Below, piece after piece: positions 42,481-51,679 of a stretch of DNA of 64,000 nucleotides. Under the pieces are notes generated by a model. It did not search any database and had not been told where the DNA came from. It saw only the letters and a list, made by a program, of their open reading frames with translations. This DNA comes from Bacillus sp. T3 (lineage in GTDB: Bacteria > Bacillota > Bacilli > Bacillales > Cytobacillaceae). The stretch is taken from NCBI RefSeq assembly GCF_033449965.1, contig NZ_CP137761.1, positions 992,001-1,056,000 of the forward strand. The letters run 5' to 3'. Each line of letters opens with the position of its first letter. Position 1 is the first letter of the stretch. The translations under genes and the position numbers were made by a program.

Positions 42481-43968
42481 GTGACAGAGGCAATCCCAAA
42501 CTGGTTAAAGAAGCGAGCCTTCTTAACTCCACAACGAACTGCGCTTATTTATGAGGGAGAAACTTACACCTTCCAGAATACATATGATCACGCAATTGTA
42601 ATGACTCAAAAGTTAGCCGCTATTCCCGTCACAAAGGGGGACTTTGTCGGTGTTCTATTGAAAAATCACCCTGATACGGTGATGATTCTATATGCACTGC
42701 AAATGATTGGTGCCACGGCCGTTATTTTTAACAACCGTCTAACACAAGAGGAATTGGCTTGGCAGCTTGATGATTCTGACTGCACCACCTTTATTACAGA
42801 GAAAGCATTCGAGCCAATGATTTTATCGCTAAAAGAAAAGCAGACCTCCTACGCTATTCTGTTTAAGGAGGAGCTTTCACAACATCAACGGGCCAAAGTC
42901 AACATTCTTAATGAATTTGTACTTGATAACACTTGCACAATTATGTATACGTCAGGGACGACTGGTTTTCCAAAGGGAGTTATGCAAACTTATGGCAATC
43001 ATTGGTGGAGTTCGATAGGTTCTGCGTTAAACCTTGGTTTGACGGAGACAGATCGTTGGCTTTGTACTGTACCGCTTTTTCATATCAGCGGTTATTCAAT
43101 ATTAATTCGAAGTTTAATATATGGAATGCCGATCATTCTCCATGATGGGTTCGACGAGTATAGGGTAATCGAGGACATTCACCACCATCAGGTAACAATC
43201 ATGTCAGTGGTTTCAACAATGCTTAATCGTATTGTGAGGGTACTAGGATCTGAGCAAATGCCGTCATCGTTTCGCTGTATGCTACTTGGTGGGGGACCAG
43301 CATCCTTAGCGCTTCTAAATAAATGCGCTGACAAAGGAATACCTGTTTTTCAAACTTATGGAATGACTGAAACATCGTCGCAAATTGTCACCCTCTCACC
43401 AGAAGATAGTATGAAGAAAATCGGCTCTGCTGGAAAACCATTATTTCCTTCTCAATTAAAAATTGTTGATCGAGATGGACTGGAAGTATCTTCACACCTA
43501 GAGGGAGAAATTGTTGTAAAAGGTCCTAATGTTACACGTGGCTATTTAAACCGTGAGGTCGAGACCGCTGAAAAAATACGGAATGGCTGGCTTCATACAG
43601 GTGATATTGGCTATGTGGATAGTGAGGGTTTTCTTTACGTACTCGACCGACGTTCGGATTTAATCATTTCTGGAGGAGAAAACATCTATCCTGCAGAAAT
43701 TGAAGGCGTTCTGCAATCGCACGAAGGAATTATTGAGGCGGGAGTTATCGGTTGGAAAGATGAGCAGTGGGGGCAGGTGCCAATCGCGTTCGTCGTTACT
43801 GAAAAAGGGAACTCGATTTCAGGGCCTGACTTAATTTCTTTTTGCCAGCAAAAACTAGCAAAATATAAGGTGCCAAAGAGGATTGTTTTTATAGATGTCC
43901 TGCCGCGCAATGCTTCAAATAAATTAATGAGACGTAAGCTTCGTGAAGAACTGGAAAAGGATGAATGA
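42481..43968 (+). CDS. menE: o-Succinylbenzoate-CoA ligase
   Basis: A GTG start follows AGGTGA; 495 aa. The ANL-superfamily P-loop CTIMYTSGTTGFPKGVMQ, the A5 motif QTYGMTETSSQ and the A8 hinge GWLHTGDIGY are all present. It activates OSB with ATP and CoA for MenB. The stop overlaps menC. Confidence 0.95.
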   Translation: MTEAIPNWLKKRAFLTPQRTALIYEGETYTFQNTYDHAIVMTQKLAAIPVTKGDFVGVLLKNHPDTVMILYALQMIGATAVIFNNRLTQEELAWQLDDSDCTTFITEKAFEPMILSLKEKQTSYAILFKEELSQHQRAKVNILNEFVLDNTCTIMYTSGTTGFPKGVMQTYGNHWWSSIGSALNLGLTETDRWLCTVPLFHISGYSILIRSLIYGMPIILHDGFDEYRVIEDIHHHQVTIMSVVSTMLNRIVRVLGSEQMPSSFRCMLLGGGPASLALLNKCADKGIPVFQTYGMTETSSQIVTLSPEDSMKKIGSAGKPLFPSQLKIVDRDGLEVSSHLEGEIVVKGPNVTRGYLNREVETAEKIRNGWLHTGDIGYVDSEGFLYVLDRRSDLIISGGENIYPAEIEGVLQSHEGIIEAGVIGWKDEQWGQVPIAFVVTEKGNSISGPDLISFCQQKLAKYKVPKRIVFIDVLPRNASNKLMRRKLREELEKDE

Positions 43969-45077
43969 GGATGAAAATCAAAGAAATTACGCTTCGAATC
44001 ATTTCTCAGCCATTAAAAGCACCTTTTACAACCCACTTAGAAACAGTGACGAATCGCGAATGTATTATCGTGGAAGTAAAGAATGACGCTGGGATAACGG
44101 GCTATGGTGAGGTGGTTGCCTTTTCCTCACCGTGGTACACGGAAGAAACGGTGCAAACAGCTTTTCACATGCTTAAGGAATTCTTCATCCCATTGATAAA
44201 AAAACAACCAGTTCAGCATCCAGAAGAAGTTACGTCCCTTTTAGATAAATACAGACGAAACCAAATGGCGAAGGCTGGCTTGGAAACAGCGATTTGGGAT
44301 CTATATGCAAAAGAAAAGCAAATATCGCTTTCCTGCCTTCTTGGAGGTGTTAAAACGGCGATTCCTGCTGGAGTCGTTGTGGCAACAAACTCAATTGAAG
44401 ACGCCATTCGTCAAATCGAAGCCTTTTTAGAAGATGGCTATCAGAGAGTGAAGCTGAAAATTAGTCCAGAGCATGATCTTGATTTAATTGAACCGATTCG
44501 TGCTCGATTTCCAAGCCTGCCGATTATGGCAGATGCAAATTCAGCCTATTGTCTTGGGGATATACATCGTCTGAAGGCACTTGATGAATTTGGCTTAATG
44601 ATGATTGAACAGCCATTAGCGCATGATGATATTATTGAACACGCTAGGCTTCAAAAGGAAATTGCCACCCCAATTTGTCTAGATGAAAGCATCGTGACTT
44701 ATGAGGATGCCAGAAAAGCAATCGAGCTTGGCAGCTGTCGCGTTATCAATATTAAAATTGGTCGGGTTGGCGGGCTGCAAACGGCAAAACGAATTCATGA
44801 CCTAGCTCTTGCTCAAGGAGTTCAAGTTTGGGTCGGGGGGATGCTAGAGTTTGGTATTTCAAGGGCACATAATATTGCGTTAGCATCGTTGCCAGGCTTT
44901 ACCATTCCGGGAGATATATCGGCTTCAAGTCGGTATTGGGAAGAGGATATTACTGTTCCTGAAGTGACAGTTAAAAAGGGTTTGATTGAAGTTCCAACTG
45001 GTCATGGAATTGGATTTGCTATTAATGAAAAAAGGCTTCAGCAGTGTACGATTTATCAAGAAAAATTTGTATTTTAG
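43965..45077 (+). CDS. menC: o-Succinylbenzoate synthase
   Basis: The 370-aa enolase-superfamily protein has the KxK acid-base motif RVKLKISPEHD, metal ligands in IMADANSAY, MIEQPL and CLDESIV, and the second base lysine in VINIKIGRVGG. It dehydrates SHCHC to OSB. The ATG at 43965 overlaps the menE stop; a second ATG at 43971 is also possible. Confidence 0.94.
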   Translation: MRMKIKEITLRIISQPLKAPFTTHLETVTNRECIIVEVKNDAGITGYGEVVAFSSPWYTEETVQTAFHMLKEFFIPLIKKQPVQHPEEVTSLLDKYRRNQMAKAGLETAIWDLYAKEKQISLSCLLGGVKTAIPAGVVVATNSIEDAIRQIEAFLEDGYQRVKLKISPEHDLDLIEPIRARFPSLPIMADANSAYCLGDIHRLKALDEFGLMMIEQPLAHDDIIEHARLQKEIATPICLDESIVTYEDARKAIELGSCRVINIKIGRVGGLQTAKRIHDLALAQGVQVWVGGMLEFGISRAHNIALASLPGFTIPGDISASSRYWEEDITVPEVTVKKGLIEVPTGHGIGFAINEKRLQQCTIYQEKFVF

Positions 45078-45085
45078 TTGTAAAA

Positions 45086-45117
45086 AGAGGAGTCAAGCTT
45101 ATGCGCTTTACTCCTCT
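45086..45117 (+). terminator. Hairpin after menC
   Basis: AGAGGAGT pairs with ACTCCTCT; the T tract is imperfect. Confidence 0.65.
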
Positions 45118-45151
45118 CTTATATTGTCCCTATTACGGGAGAACTTACTTA

Positions 45152-45316
45152 TTATGAATAATCTTCACTAGGGATAAATGTCTTACAGTCGGTTCCAGAG
45201 CTGGAAATAGCCATCTCTTCCGTTCTGTTTTCGACATAAATTTGGTCAGCACTGCAACGGTTCCCATCTTTCCAAAAATGACAGTTGCTTACAGCGCATA
45301 AAACGTCTTGTGCCAT
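45152..45316 (-). CDS. DUF1540 small Cys-rich protein, 54 aa
   Basis: An ATG behind AAGGAG encodes MAQDVLCAVSNCHFWKDGN followed by RCSADQIYV and a final SGTDCKTFIPS. The CxxxxNC...C...C spacing is the DUF1540 pattern, likely a metal-binding knuckle. Function unknown. Confidence 0.8.
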   Translation of the reverse strand: MAQDVLCAVSNCHFWKDGNRCSADQIYVENRTEEMAISSSGTDCKTFIPSEDYS

Positions 45317-45417
45317 CCAGTATCACTCCTTGTTATAGAGGTACATGAATAGCTTTTGAAAAAAGCAAGGACTCTATACTTGTTAAAAAGTAGTATCCCT
45401 TTATTGCATTAACGCAT

Positions 45418-45435
45418 TGGGGGACAGTCCCCCAC
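45418..45435. repeat. GGGGGAC palindrome
   Basis: TGGGGGACAGTCCCCCA is a near-perfect palindrome of a type scattered in Bacillus intergenic DNA, just downstream of znuA. Confidence 0.5.
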
Positions 45436-45439
45436 TACG

Positions 45440-46393
45440 TTAATTATTTAGTGCTTTACTGAGTGTTTCGATGTTTTGGTTCATGATGGTAAAGTAGGTG
45501 TCGTTGTTGTCGATATTTTCTTTTGTTAATACGGAAAGATTGTGGAGTGTTAATGCTTTTGCCCCAACTTCTTCTTCGACAATTTTTGCCAACTTTGAGT
45601 TTACATTTTGCTCAAATAAAATATAGTGAATGTTGTACTTTTTTGCTTGATCAATAATTTCTTCAAGTTTTTTCTGTGATGGTTCATTCGTTGTTGATAA
45701 TCCGGAATATACTGATTTGTTTAATTCCGTAACGAGATTCCCAATAGCCGTATGCAGAGTGGGCAACAATGATTTCTTTTCGGTTTGCATCTTTAACCAT
45801 TTTTTTAAACGACTGATCTAATGTATTTAATTCTTCTACGAGTGTTTGATAATTTTTTTCAAATGTATCCTTCTGGTCAGGCATTTTTTCAATTAAAGCG
45901 TCTTTAATGGATTTAGCTAACTCTTGGGCATAGACTGGATCAATCCATACGTGAGGGTCTACGGTATGACCATGCTCATCCGCTTCTCCATGAGCGTCCG
46001 CTTCCTCGGTATGTGCCGCTTCGCTTTCTTCAAGGGAGAGCCCCTCGGCAGTAGCGACCAGCGTAACATCTTCATTTTTTAAAGTTTCTTTTGCTTTATT
46101 CACAAAGCCTTCTAAACCTAATCCAATATAGAAAAAAAGGTCTGCATCTACGAGTTTCATCATATCCTTTTGAGTTGGCTCAAAGGTGTGTTCATCCGCA
46201 CCAGGAGGATAGACCGTATCGACTACAACATATTTTCCACCGATTTGTTCTGTGAAATATTGGAGTGGGTATACCGTCGTATAAACGGTTAGCTGATTGT
46301 TATTATTTTCTTTTTTTGTTCTTTTCCACAGCCTGCTAAAAATAAACTTAGGAGGAGGAAAAGGGAAATAAAAATGTACCAAATCTTTTTCAA
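45440..46393 (-). CDS. znuA: Zinc-binding lipoprotein (ZnuA/AdcA-like), two frameshifts here
   Basis: A TTG at 46393 behind AGGTGA starts a lipoprotein signal: MKKIWYIFISLFLLL, then lipobox LAGC. One A is missing in the A7 run at 46311-46317 and one base is extra at ~45701-45707 beside a CCGG. Corrected length is 317 aa. The body has VYTTVYPLQYFTEQIGG, a His/Glu-rich zinc loop (HTEEADAHGEADEHGH) and DPHVWIDP, as in cluster 9 Zn/Mn-binding proteins. The His loop and a Zur box upstream favour zinc. The permease and ATPase genes are not adjacent. Confidence 0.87.
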
Positions 46394-46487
46394 GTTGATC
46401 ACCTATCCTTGACGATAATGTAAGTAAAAATATGATCATAAATAATCTTATGTCTAATTAACTAGATTACTATGAATCTTCAGAGGT

Positions 46488-46508
46488 AATTCGTAATCGT
46501 TACGATTT
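46488..46508. promoter_or_regulatory. Zur box
   Basis: AATTCGTAATCGTTACGATTT fits the Bacillus Zur consensus (TCGTAATNNTTACGA core). It lies between the divergent znuA and carbonic anhydrase genes and could repress either or both under zinc sufficiency. Confidence 0.75.
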
Positions 46509-46625
46509 ACTTTTGTATCTTACATAATTTATTCAAAAATTGCAACATTTAAATCCAATTTATTGATTAAAGCTCAATATTTTATTATTATGGACAAAAT
46601 ACGACAATTTTAGGGGAGATTATAG

Positions 46626-47198
46626 ATGGCTTTATTAGATGAAATTCTAAGTTTTAATGAGGAATTTGTTGATGAAAAGAAGTATGAGGAGTATATTACA
46701 ACGAAGTTTCCAAACAAACATATGGTTATTTTAACTTGTATGGATACAAGACTGCTTGAACTCTTGCCAAAAGCATTAAACCTTGGGAATGGGGATACTA
46801 AAATCGTTAAGGATGCTGGTGCCCTTATTACTCACCCATTTGGAAGTGTAATGCGCAGTATTCTTGTAGCGATTTATGAATTGCAGGCCGAGGAAGTATT
46901 AATTATTGGCCATTATGATTGTGGTATGGCAGGATTAAAGGCTGATCCAATTATTGAGAAAATGAAGGCTCGTGGGGTAAAAGAAGAAACAATTGAAACA
47001 TTAGCCTATTCAGGTATCGATGTTGCAGGCTGGTTAAAAGGCTTTGATAATGTAACAGAAAGTGTTTCCCACAGTGTAAATATCGTGAGAAATCACCCAC
47101 TATTACCTAAAAATGTGGCTGTCCATGGACTCGTTATTGATCCAACAACAGGTAAACTAGATTTAGTGGAAAATGGCTATGACGTAAAGGATAAGTAA
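46626..47198 (+). CDS. ytiB: Beta-class carbonic anhydrase-like protein (YtiB)
   Basis: The 190-aa protein starts behind GGGGAGA. Zinc ligands and the catalytic dyad are visible: Cys38, Asp40 and Arg42 in TCMDTRL, and HYDCGM with the second His/Cys pair near residue 100. It interconverts CO2 and bicarbonate. It shares the intergenic region holding the Zur box. Synteny with B. subtilis ytiB supports the name. Confidence 0.85.
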   Translation: MALLDEILSFNEEFVDEKKYEEYITTKFPNKHMVILTCMDTRLLELLPKALNLGNGDTKIVKDAGALITHPFGSVMRSILVAIYELQAEEVLIIGHYDCGMAGLKADPIIEKMKARGVKEETIETLAYSGIDVAGWLKGFDNVTESVSHSVNIVRNHPLLPKNVAVHGLVIDPTTGKLDLVENGYDVKDK

Positions 47199-47201
47199 GA
47201 T

Positions 47202-47447
47202 TTATTTTTTCGGATTCTTTCTTGAAGGCCATTCCTCCGGCACGAAATCCAATCCGCCTGGGTGAAGAGGATGGCATTTCAAGATCCGTTTTACTGCTAA
47301 ATAGCCGCCTTTTAATGCCCCAAAGCGTTGGATAGCCTCTAAGCCATAGTGAGAGCAGGTTGGATAAAAACGGCAGGTTGGCGGCTTTAGTGGCGAAATG
47401 ACAATTTGATAAAAACGAATCAGCTTCAGCATAATTTTTGCAAACAT
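47202..47447 (-). CDS. yidD: Membrane protein insertion efficiency factor YidD
   Basis: The 81-aa protein has the family core [19 protein letters not shown] and [10 protein letters not shown]. It helps YidC-type insertion at the membrane. Equivalent to ytjA; convergent with ytiB. Confidence 0.93.
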   Translation of the reverse strand: MFAKIMLKLIRFYQIVISPLKPPTCRFYPTCSHYGLEAIQRFGALKGGYLAVKRILKCHPLHPGGLDFVPEEWPSRKNPKK

Positions 47448-47559
47448 GAATGATACCCTTTCATCGTAAGATTATTAAATAAACGGTAGCATAAATTTCC
47501 TTATTCGTCTAAAATTGTGATTGCAGAAGAAAATTTATTTAATATAAAGGAGTGTTTTT

Positions 47560-48033
47560 ATGCCATCAGTTGAAAGCTTTGATTTAGATCATAATGCTGT
47601 TGTTGCCCCATATGTGCGCCATTGTGGTGTTCATAATGTAGGGAGTGACGGTGTTGTTAATAAATATGATATCCGCTTTTGTCAGCCAAATAAACAAGCA
47701 ATGAAGCCGGATGCGATTCATACATTAGAACATTTACTTGCTTTTAATATTCGCAAGCACGTGGAAAAATACGATCATTTTGATATTATTGATATTTCAC
47801 CAATGGGCTGTCAAACTGGCTATTATTTAGTAGTAAGTGGTGAACCCACTGTAGAGGAAATCATTGATTTGCTTGAAGATACGATGAAGGAAGCGGTCGA
47901 AATTACGGATATTCCAGCTGCCAATGAACGTCAATGCGGTCAAGCAAAGCTGCATGATTTAGAAGGAGCAAAGCGCTTAATGCGTTTCTGGCTTGAACAC
48001 GATAAAAACAACTTAAAAGAAGTATTTGCATAA
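47560..48033 (+). CDS. luxS: S-ribosylhomocysteine lyase
   Basis: The 157-aa protein has the metal ligands His54 and His58 with Glu57 in HTLEHLL, the catalytic Cys in MGCQTGYY and the third ligand Cys in NERQCGQAK. It cleaves S-ribosylhomocysteine to homocysteine and DPD, the AI-2 precursor, in the activated methyl cycle, which metK in this window feeds. A terminator follows. Confidence 0.97.
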   Translation: MPSVESFDLDHNAVVAPYVRHCGVHNVGSDGVVNKYDIRFCQPNKQAMKPDAIHTLEHLLAFNIRKHVEKYDHFDIIDISPMGCQTGYYLVVSGEPTVEEIIDLLEDTMKEAVEITDIPAANERQCGQAKLHDLEGAKRLMRFWLEHDKNNLKEVFA

Positions 48034-48070
48034 ATGAAACCGTGCTGCTCAAATGAAGAGCACCACAAAA

Positions 48071-48104
48071 CAAGGGACTGACCAATGTGTCAGTCCCTTG
48101 TTTT
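48071..48104. terminator. Terminator of luxS
   Basis: CAAGGGACTGAC pairs perfectly with GTCAGTCCCTTG, then TTTT. It overlaps the end of the small minus-strand gene. Confidence 0.88.
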
Positions 48105-48251
48105 CGTTTGGTCTTGTAAATCATCTTGTTTCGGAAGATCATCGACCGGATCGATTGTATGCTTATAGGAATAGGCTTTTCCTGTTGTTAACACGGCTAA
48201 TACTAGTACGACAAACACAATAATAATTGATATCACCATTACAACCTTCAA
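48090..48251 (-). CDS. Small membrane protein, 53 aa (YtzI-like)
   Basis: A TTG behind GGGAGGGG encodes one N-terminal membrane helix (VISIIIVFVVLVLAVLTTGK) and a short polar tail with KHTIDPVDDLP. The place between luxS and dps and the layout resemble B. subtilis YtzI; the name is from memory. Confidence 0.55.
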   Translation of the reverse strand: MKVVMVISIIIVFVVLVLAVLTTGKAYSYKHTIDPVDDLPKQDDLQDQTKTRD

Positions 48252-48378
48252 AACTTTCCCCTCCCTGTCACATTTATTTTATCATAAAATTGCCATTTTT
48301 GAGAAAGTGTTTCCTAATGGCTTATGAACAGGGTTAATTTTTTGATAACGGGCAAAATAGTTTCGGGAGGTTGATACT

Positions 48379-48837
48379 ATGTCAGCAGAATTATTCACAG
48401 CAGTTAATAAACAAGTGGCCAATTGGACAGTGCTCTATGTTAAGCTTCATAATTATCATTGGCTCATTAAAGGTCATCATTTCTTTACGCTTCATGAGAA
48501 ATTTGAGGAATATTACAATGAGGCTTCGGCTAATATTGATGAGCTTGCTGAAAGGATTCTTTCGATTGGTGGAAAGCCGGTAGGAACGATTAAAGAATGC
48601 TTAGAATTGTCATCGATTAAGGAAGCATCAGGTACTGAAGCGGAAACAGAAATGGTGCAGGCTATTCATAATGATTTCGCAACGATTGTCAATGAATTAA
48701 AAGGAGCCATTGAGCTTGCTGAACAAAATAATGATCAAGGAACCGCAGACATATTAATTGGGATTCAAAAAAATTTACGCAAACATATGTGGATGCTACA
48801 AGCTTTCCTTGGGCAAGGAGTTTCGGCGAAGGTTTAG
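48379..48837 (+). CDS. dps: Dps family ferritin-like DNA-protecting protein
   Basis: The 152-aa protein follows GGGAGG. The ferroxidase-site residues of Dps are visible: His in LHNYHWLIKG, then the His/Glu of HEKFEEYYNEASANIDELAE. It oxidises and stores Fe2+ and protects DNA. A terminator follows. Confidence 0.93.
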   Translation: MSAELFTAVNKQVANWTVLYVKLHNYHWLIKGHHFFTLHEKFEEYYNEASANIDELAERILSIGGKPVGTIKECLELSSIKEASGTEAETEMVQAIHNDFATIVNELKGAIELAEQNNDQGTADILIGIQKNLRKHMWMLQAFLGQGVSAKV

Positions 48838-48851
48838 TGGCAGTCATAAAG

Positions 48852-48876
48852 AAAGCTGGCCTCTGTGCCAGCTTTT
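48852..48876 (+). terminator. Terminator of dps
   Basis: AAAGCTGGC pairs with GCCAGCTTT, then T. Confidence 0.85.
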
Positions 48877-48883
48877 ATGTATT

Positions 48884-49142
48884 TTAATGAATATTTCGGG
48901 TTACCGTAGGGTGTGGACGGTGCTGACCGTATTCTTCTTGAGCAAATTTTTCGCGAAGACTTTCAATTAGATAAACACCAATTAAATTGTATAATTCTTG
49001 AGTTGTGAGGTCCTGGATCAGATGGAGGATGTCTTCTCTACTCATTTCTTCTAAAACTGCAAAGGCTAGCATGTCGATATCTTCATCGTCTCCAGGTAAG
49101 TTTATCACGGTATAATTCAAACAGTTCATCCACAAGCTTCAT
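48884..49142 (-). CDS. Small acidic protein (DUF6154-like), one-base insertion here
   Basis: The ATG at 49142 behind GGAGGTGG begins MKLVDELFELYRDKL, and one base must be removed from CCTGG (49092-49096 on the minus strand) to continue TGDDEDIDMLAFAVLEEM. Corrected length is 85 aa. It is soluble and helical; function unknown. The family name is tentative. Confidence 0.7.
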
Positions 49143-49395
49143 TTTTCCACCTCCATTCAATTTGCTTCTAATCATTTTATGTTTATGTTACTTATTAAAT
49201 CCCTCATCATGAAGGATTTATTCTACCAACACTTATTTATGTAATATCAGTTTACCCCAAAACCACATGGAAGTGTTAGTTAAGTTACTCGAAAAGAAAA
49301 AAGATTTTCCTTTTTATAGGAATCTTGTTGAATGCGTATAATCTTCCAGCTTCTGTGGGAAACGATAATGAAGAGATTAAAAGGGGATGACGAAG
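49143..49395. other. Intergenic region
   Basis: No gene seen; divergent promoters of the neighbours are expected here. Confidence 0.3.
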
Positions 49396-49719
49396 ATGAA
49401 TTTAAGTAAAAAGCCCTACTATATTTCGATTGGTACTGGAGAAATTATGCAGACTGCAACGGATTCTCCTTGGAATTTTAAGATAGAAGCGACTGATGAT
49501 GAAATCACAAAATTACGTGAGTATTTTGACCAAAATTACTCAACAGAATGGCAAAATTTTTTTAGAGCTCATGTCCCATATATCCAATATCATTATGATC
49601 GTGAAAATGACGCATACGATAACACGATGGTGAAAATCTATCAAATGATTTATGAATTAGGTGATGAAGAAGCGAAGCAGCATATTCGCTCGATTGGAAT
49701 AATCTCTGATCAAATGTAA
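49396..49719 (+). CDS. Conserved hypothetical protein, 107 aa
   Basis: The ATG at 49396 is better spaced from AAAAGGGG than the one at 49387. It begins MNLSKKPYYISIGTGEIMQ and is soluble and acidic, with no recognised motif. It sits 69 bp before ytkD and may be cotranscribed. Confidence 0.7.
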   Translation: MNLSKKPYYISIGTGEIMQTATDSPWNFKIEATDDEITKLREYFDQNYSTEWQNFFRAHVPYIQYHYDRENDAYDNTMVKIYQMIYELGDEEAKQHIRSIGIISDQM

Positions 49720-49788
49720 GCAATATACTCCCAAACACCAAACCCTATTGTAAAATAGGTAAGAGGGACAGGAACGGGGGAGTATAGA

Positions 49789-50274
49789 GTGGAGCAATTT
49801 TTTGATGAAAATGGGTGTACGGTGCAGTTGGTCTTTAAACAGCAAGGATTTGAACAACCTAGTCGGCATGTGCTGGTACTCTGCCGTTTTGTAGATAAAT
49901 GGTTACTTACAGCCCATAAAGAGCGCGGTTGGGAGTTTCCAGGTGGAAAAATCGAGGTTGGTGAAAGTGCCGAACAAGCTGCTATCCGTGAGGTGTTTGA
50001 AGAAACGGGCGGATTGCTGGAAACTTTTTTTCCTCTAGGCGAGTATCGTGTATCAAACGGCAGGAGTTCATTTGTCAAAACAATCTTTTTCGGAAGCGTA
50101 AAAGAATTGATTGAAAAAAATACTTATTTAGAAACGGATGGTCCTGTCTTTGAGGACGGTAATATTTTGGAGACAAGATTCCAGCCGAAGTATAGCTATA
50201 TTATGAAAGATGATGTTATTAAAAAAAGTATCGAATATCTCGATGAATTGAGCCTTTTGACCAATAAACGTTAA
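49789..50274 (+). CDS. ytkD: Nudix nucleoside triphosphatase YtkD
   Basis: A GTG start follows GGGGGAG; 161 aa. The Nudix box is [20 protein letters not shown], followed by ETGG. B. subtilis YtkD hydrolyses 8-oxo-dGTP and is also linked to RNA decapping. Synteny with the dps-ytmA region supports orthology. Confidence 0.88.
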   Translation: MEQFFDENGCTVQLVFKQQGFEQPSRHVLVLCRFVDKWLLTAHKERGWEFPGGKIEVGESAEQAAIREVFEETGGLLETFFPLGEYRVSNGRSSFVKTIFFGSVKELIEKNTYLETDGPVFEDGNILETRFQPKYSYIMKDDVIKKSIEYLDELSLLTNKR

Positions 50275-50409
50275 TGACATTGATGTATCGGACAAGGTTG
50301 ACTAGGGAGGTATATCTGGTCAACTTTTTTTAGTGTTCAATAGGATATTCATTTAATGGGATTGGAGTAAGAAAAAATAATTATCGTCAGAAAGGAGGTC
50401 AAATCTAGT

Positions 50410-51195
50410 ATGGATCAACAAGACGGGAGCATAATTTCAAAATGGAGTTTTCCTTCTCCGAATCCGAATGTAGCCTTAACACTTGTTACTTATCGTTCCC
50501 AAGGGTTAATTGTAAAAGGGTTATTAGCTGAGCCGAAACAAGCAGGAGTTCGAGATGGGTTTTTATATCTGCGTGGTGGGATAAAAAATGTTGGTAGAGT
50601 AAGACCAGCTCGAATTGCTCAGTTTGCTCAAGAAGGCTTTATTGTGTTTGCGCCGTTTTATCGTGGCAATCAGGGTGGGGAAGGAAACGAGGATTTTGCT
50701 GGAGAGGGCCGGCACGATGCTTTTGCTGGCTTTTTGCTTTTGAATGCTCATCCTCTTGTTAATAGAATTCATGTTTTTGGTTTTTCGCGCGGAGGAGTGA
50801 TGGCATTGCTGACAGCGATCCACTTTCCGGAAACAGCCTCTGTCGTCACATGGGGTGGAGTGAGTGATATGGCATTAACCTACCGAGAAAGAATGGATTT
50901 GCGAAAAATGATGAAGCGAGTGATTGGTGGTACACCGGATAAATATCCAGAGCGGTACCAGGAAAGAACCCCTCTGAATGGATTAGATAAACTTCAAGCA
51001 CCAGTTCTTATTATCCACGGTTGGAACGATAAAAACGTATCGGTCGAGCATGCAACCAAGCTACAACGAAGATTACAGGAACTACAAAAGATTGTTACCA
51101 CTTGGTATTTTAAACAATTTACTCATTATTTTCCCCCAGAAGTGAATAGAGAAATTGTAAAAGATCTCACGAAGTGGATGAAAATGCAGACATAA
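50410..51195 (+). CDS. ytmA: Alpha/beta hydrolase (YtmA)
   Basis: The 261-aa protein follows AAAGGAGG. It is a prolyl-oligopeptidase-like S9 fold with Ser in VFGFSRGGVMAL, Asp in IIHGWNDKNVSVEHA and His in FTHYFPPE. A peptidase or esterase role is likely; the substrate is unknown. It precedes the DUF2584 gene as in B. subtilis. Confidence 0.85.
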   Translation: MDQQDGSIISKWSFPSPNPNVALTLVTYRSQGLIVKGLLAEPKQAGVRDGFLYLRGGIKNVGRVRPARIAQFAQEGFIVFAPFYRGNQGGEGNEDFAGEGRHDAFAGFLLLNAHPLVNRIHVFGFSRGGVMALLTAIHFPETASVVTWGGVSDMALTYRERMDLRKMMKRVIGGTPDKYPERYQERTPLNGLDKLQAPVLIIHGWNDKNVSVEHATKLQRRLQELQKIVTTWYFKQFTHYFPPEVNREIVKDLTKWMKMQT

Positions 51196-51238
51196 TAATG
51201 TTAAAATAACGAGAAGAAGAGGTTGGAGGAGTGAGTTT

Positions 51239-51481
51239 ATGGGAATGCCACTTGAATTAAATACTCTTATCGTAACAAAAGGGAGAGAAAAAAGATTGGA
51301 TGAAAACAATTTCTCTCTAACAAAAGAAGGATATCGGCTTTATCCGATCGAGATCCCTTTAGAAGTCAGAAAAACTCTGGAGAGTGAAACAAACGGAACA
51401 GCCATAATTAAAAAAGTAGTATGGGAAAAAGAAGAAACGACTATTGTATATCAATTAATCGCACTCCATTCCACAAATTAA
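51239..51481 (+). CDS. ytmB: DUF2584 family protein (YtmB)
   Basis: The 80-aa protein starts with MGMPLELNTLIVTKGREKRL and is soluble. Sequence and position match YtmB/DUF2584, function unknown. It follows ytmA by 43 bp with its own GGAGG. Confidence 0.8.
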   Translation: MGMPLELNTLIVTKGREKRLDENNFSLTKEGYRLYPIEIPLEVRKTLESETNGTAIIKKVVWEKEETTIVYQLIALHSTN

Positions 51482-51485
51482 GAAA

Positions 51486-51519
51486 AGCGCAAGGCGCCCA
51501 TTAATCGGCGCCTAGCGCT
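51486..51519. repeat. GC-rich hairpin repeat
   Basis: AGCGC-AA-GGCGCC and GGCGCC-TA-GCGCT form a strong hairpin, resembling short dispersed palindromes of Bacillus genomes. Confidence 0.5.
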
Positions 51520-51556
51520 CGTCACCTATCAAAATTTTATACTTTCTTTACTTTAT

Positions 51557-51601
51557 AAAAAAAGGCTGCGCAGGTCTGAATTGACCCTGGCAGCCTTTTT
51601 T
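51557..51601. terminator. Bidirectional terminator between ytmB and pckA
   Basis: AAAAAAGGCTGC pairs with GCAGCCTTTTTT around a 20-nt loop. Confidence 0.85.
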
Positions 51602-51679
51602 ATCCCCATTTTTTTCCGAACAAATTCCCCATAATAAGCCATAATGCCCCCATGCAACTATGACTTATGTGAAACTAGA

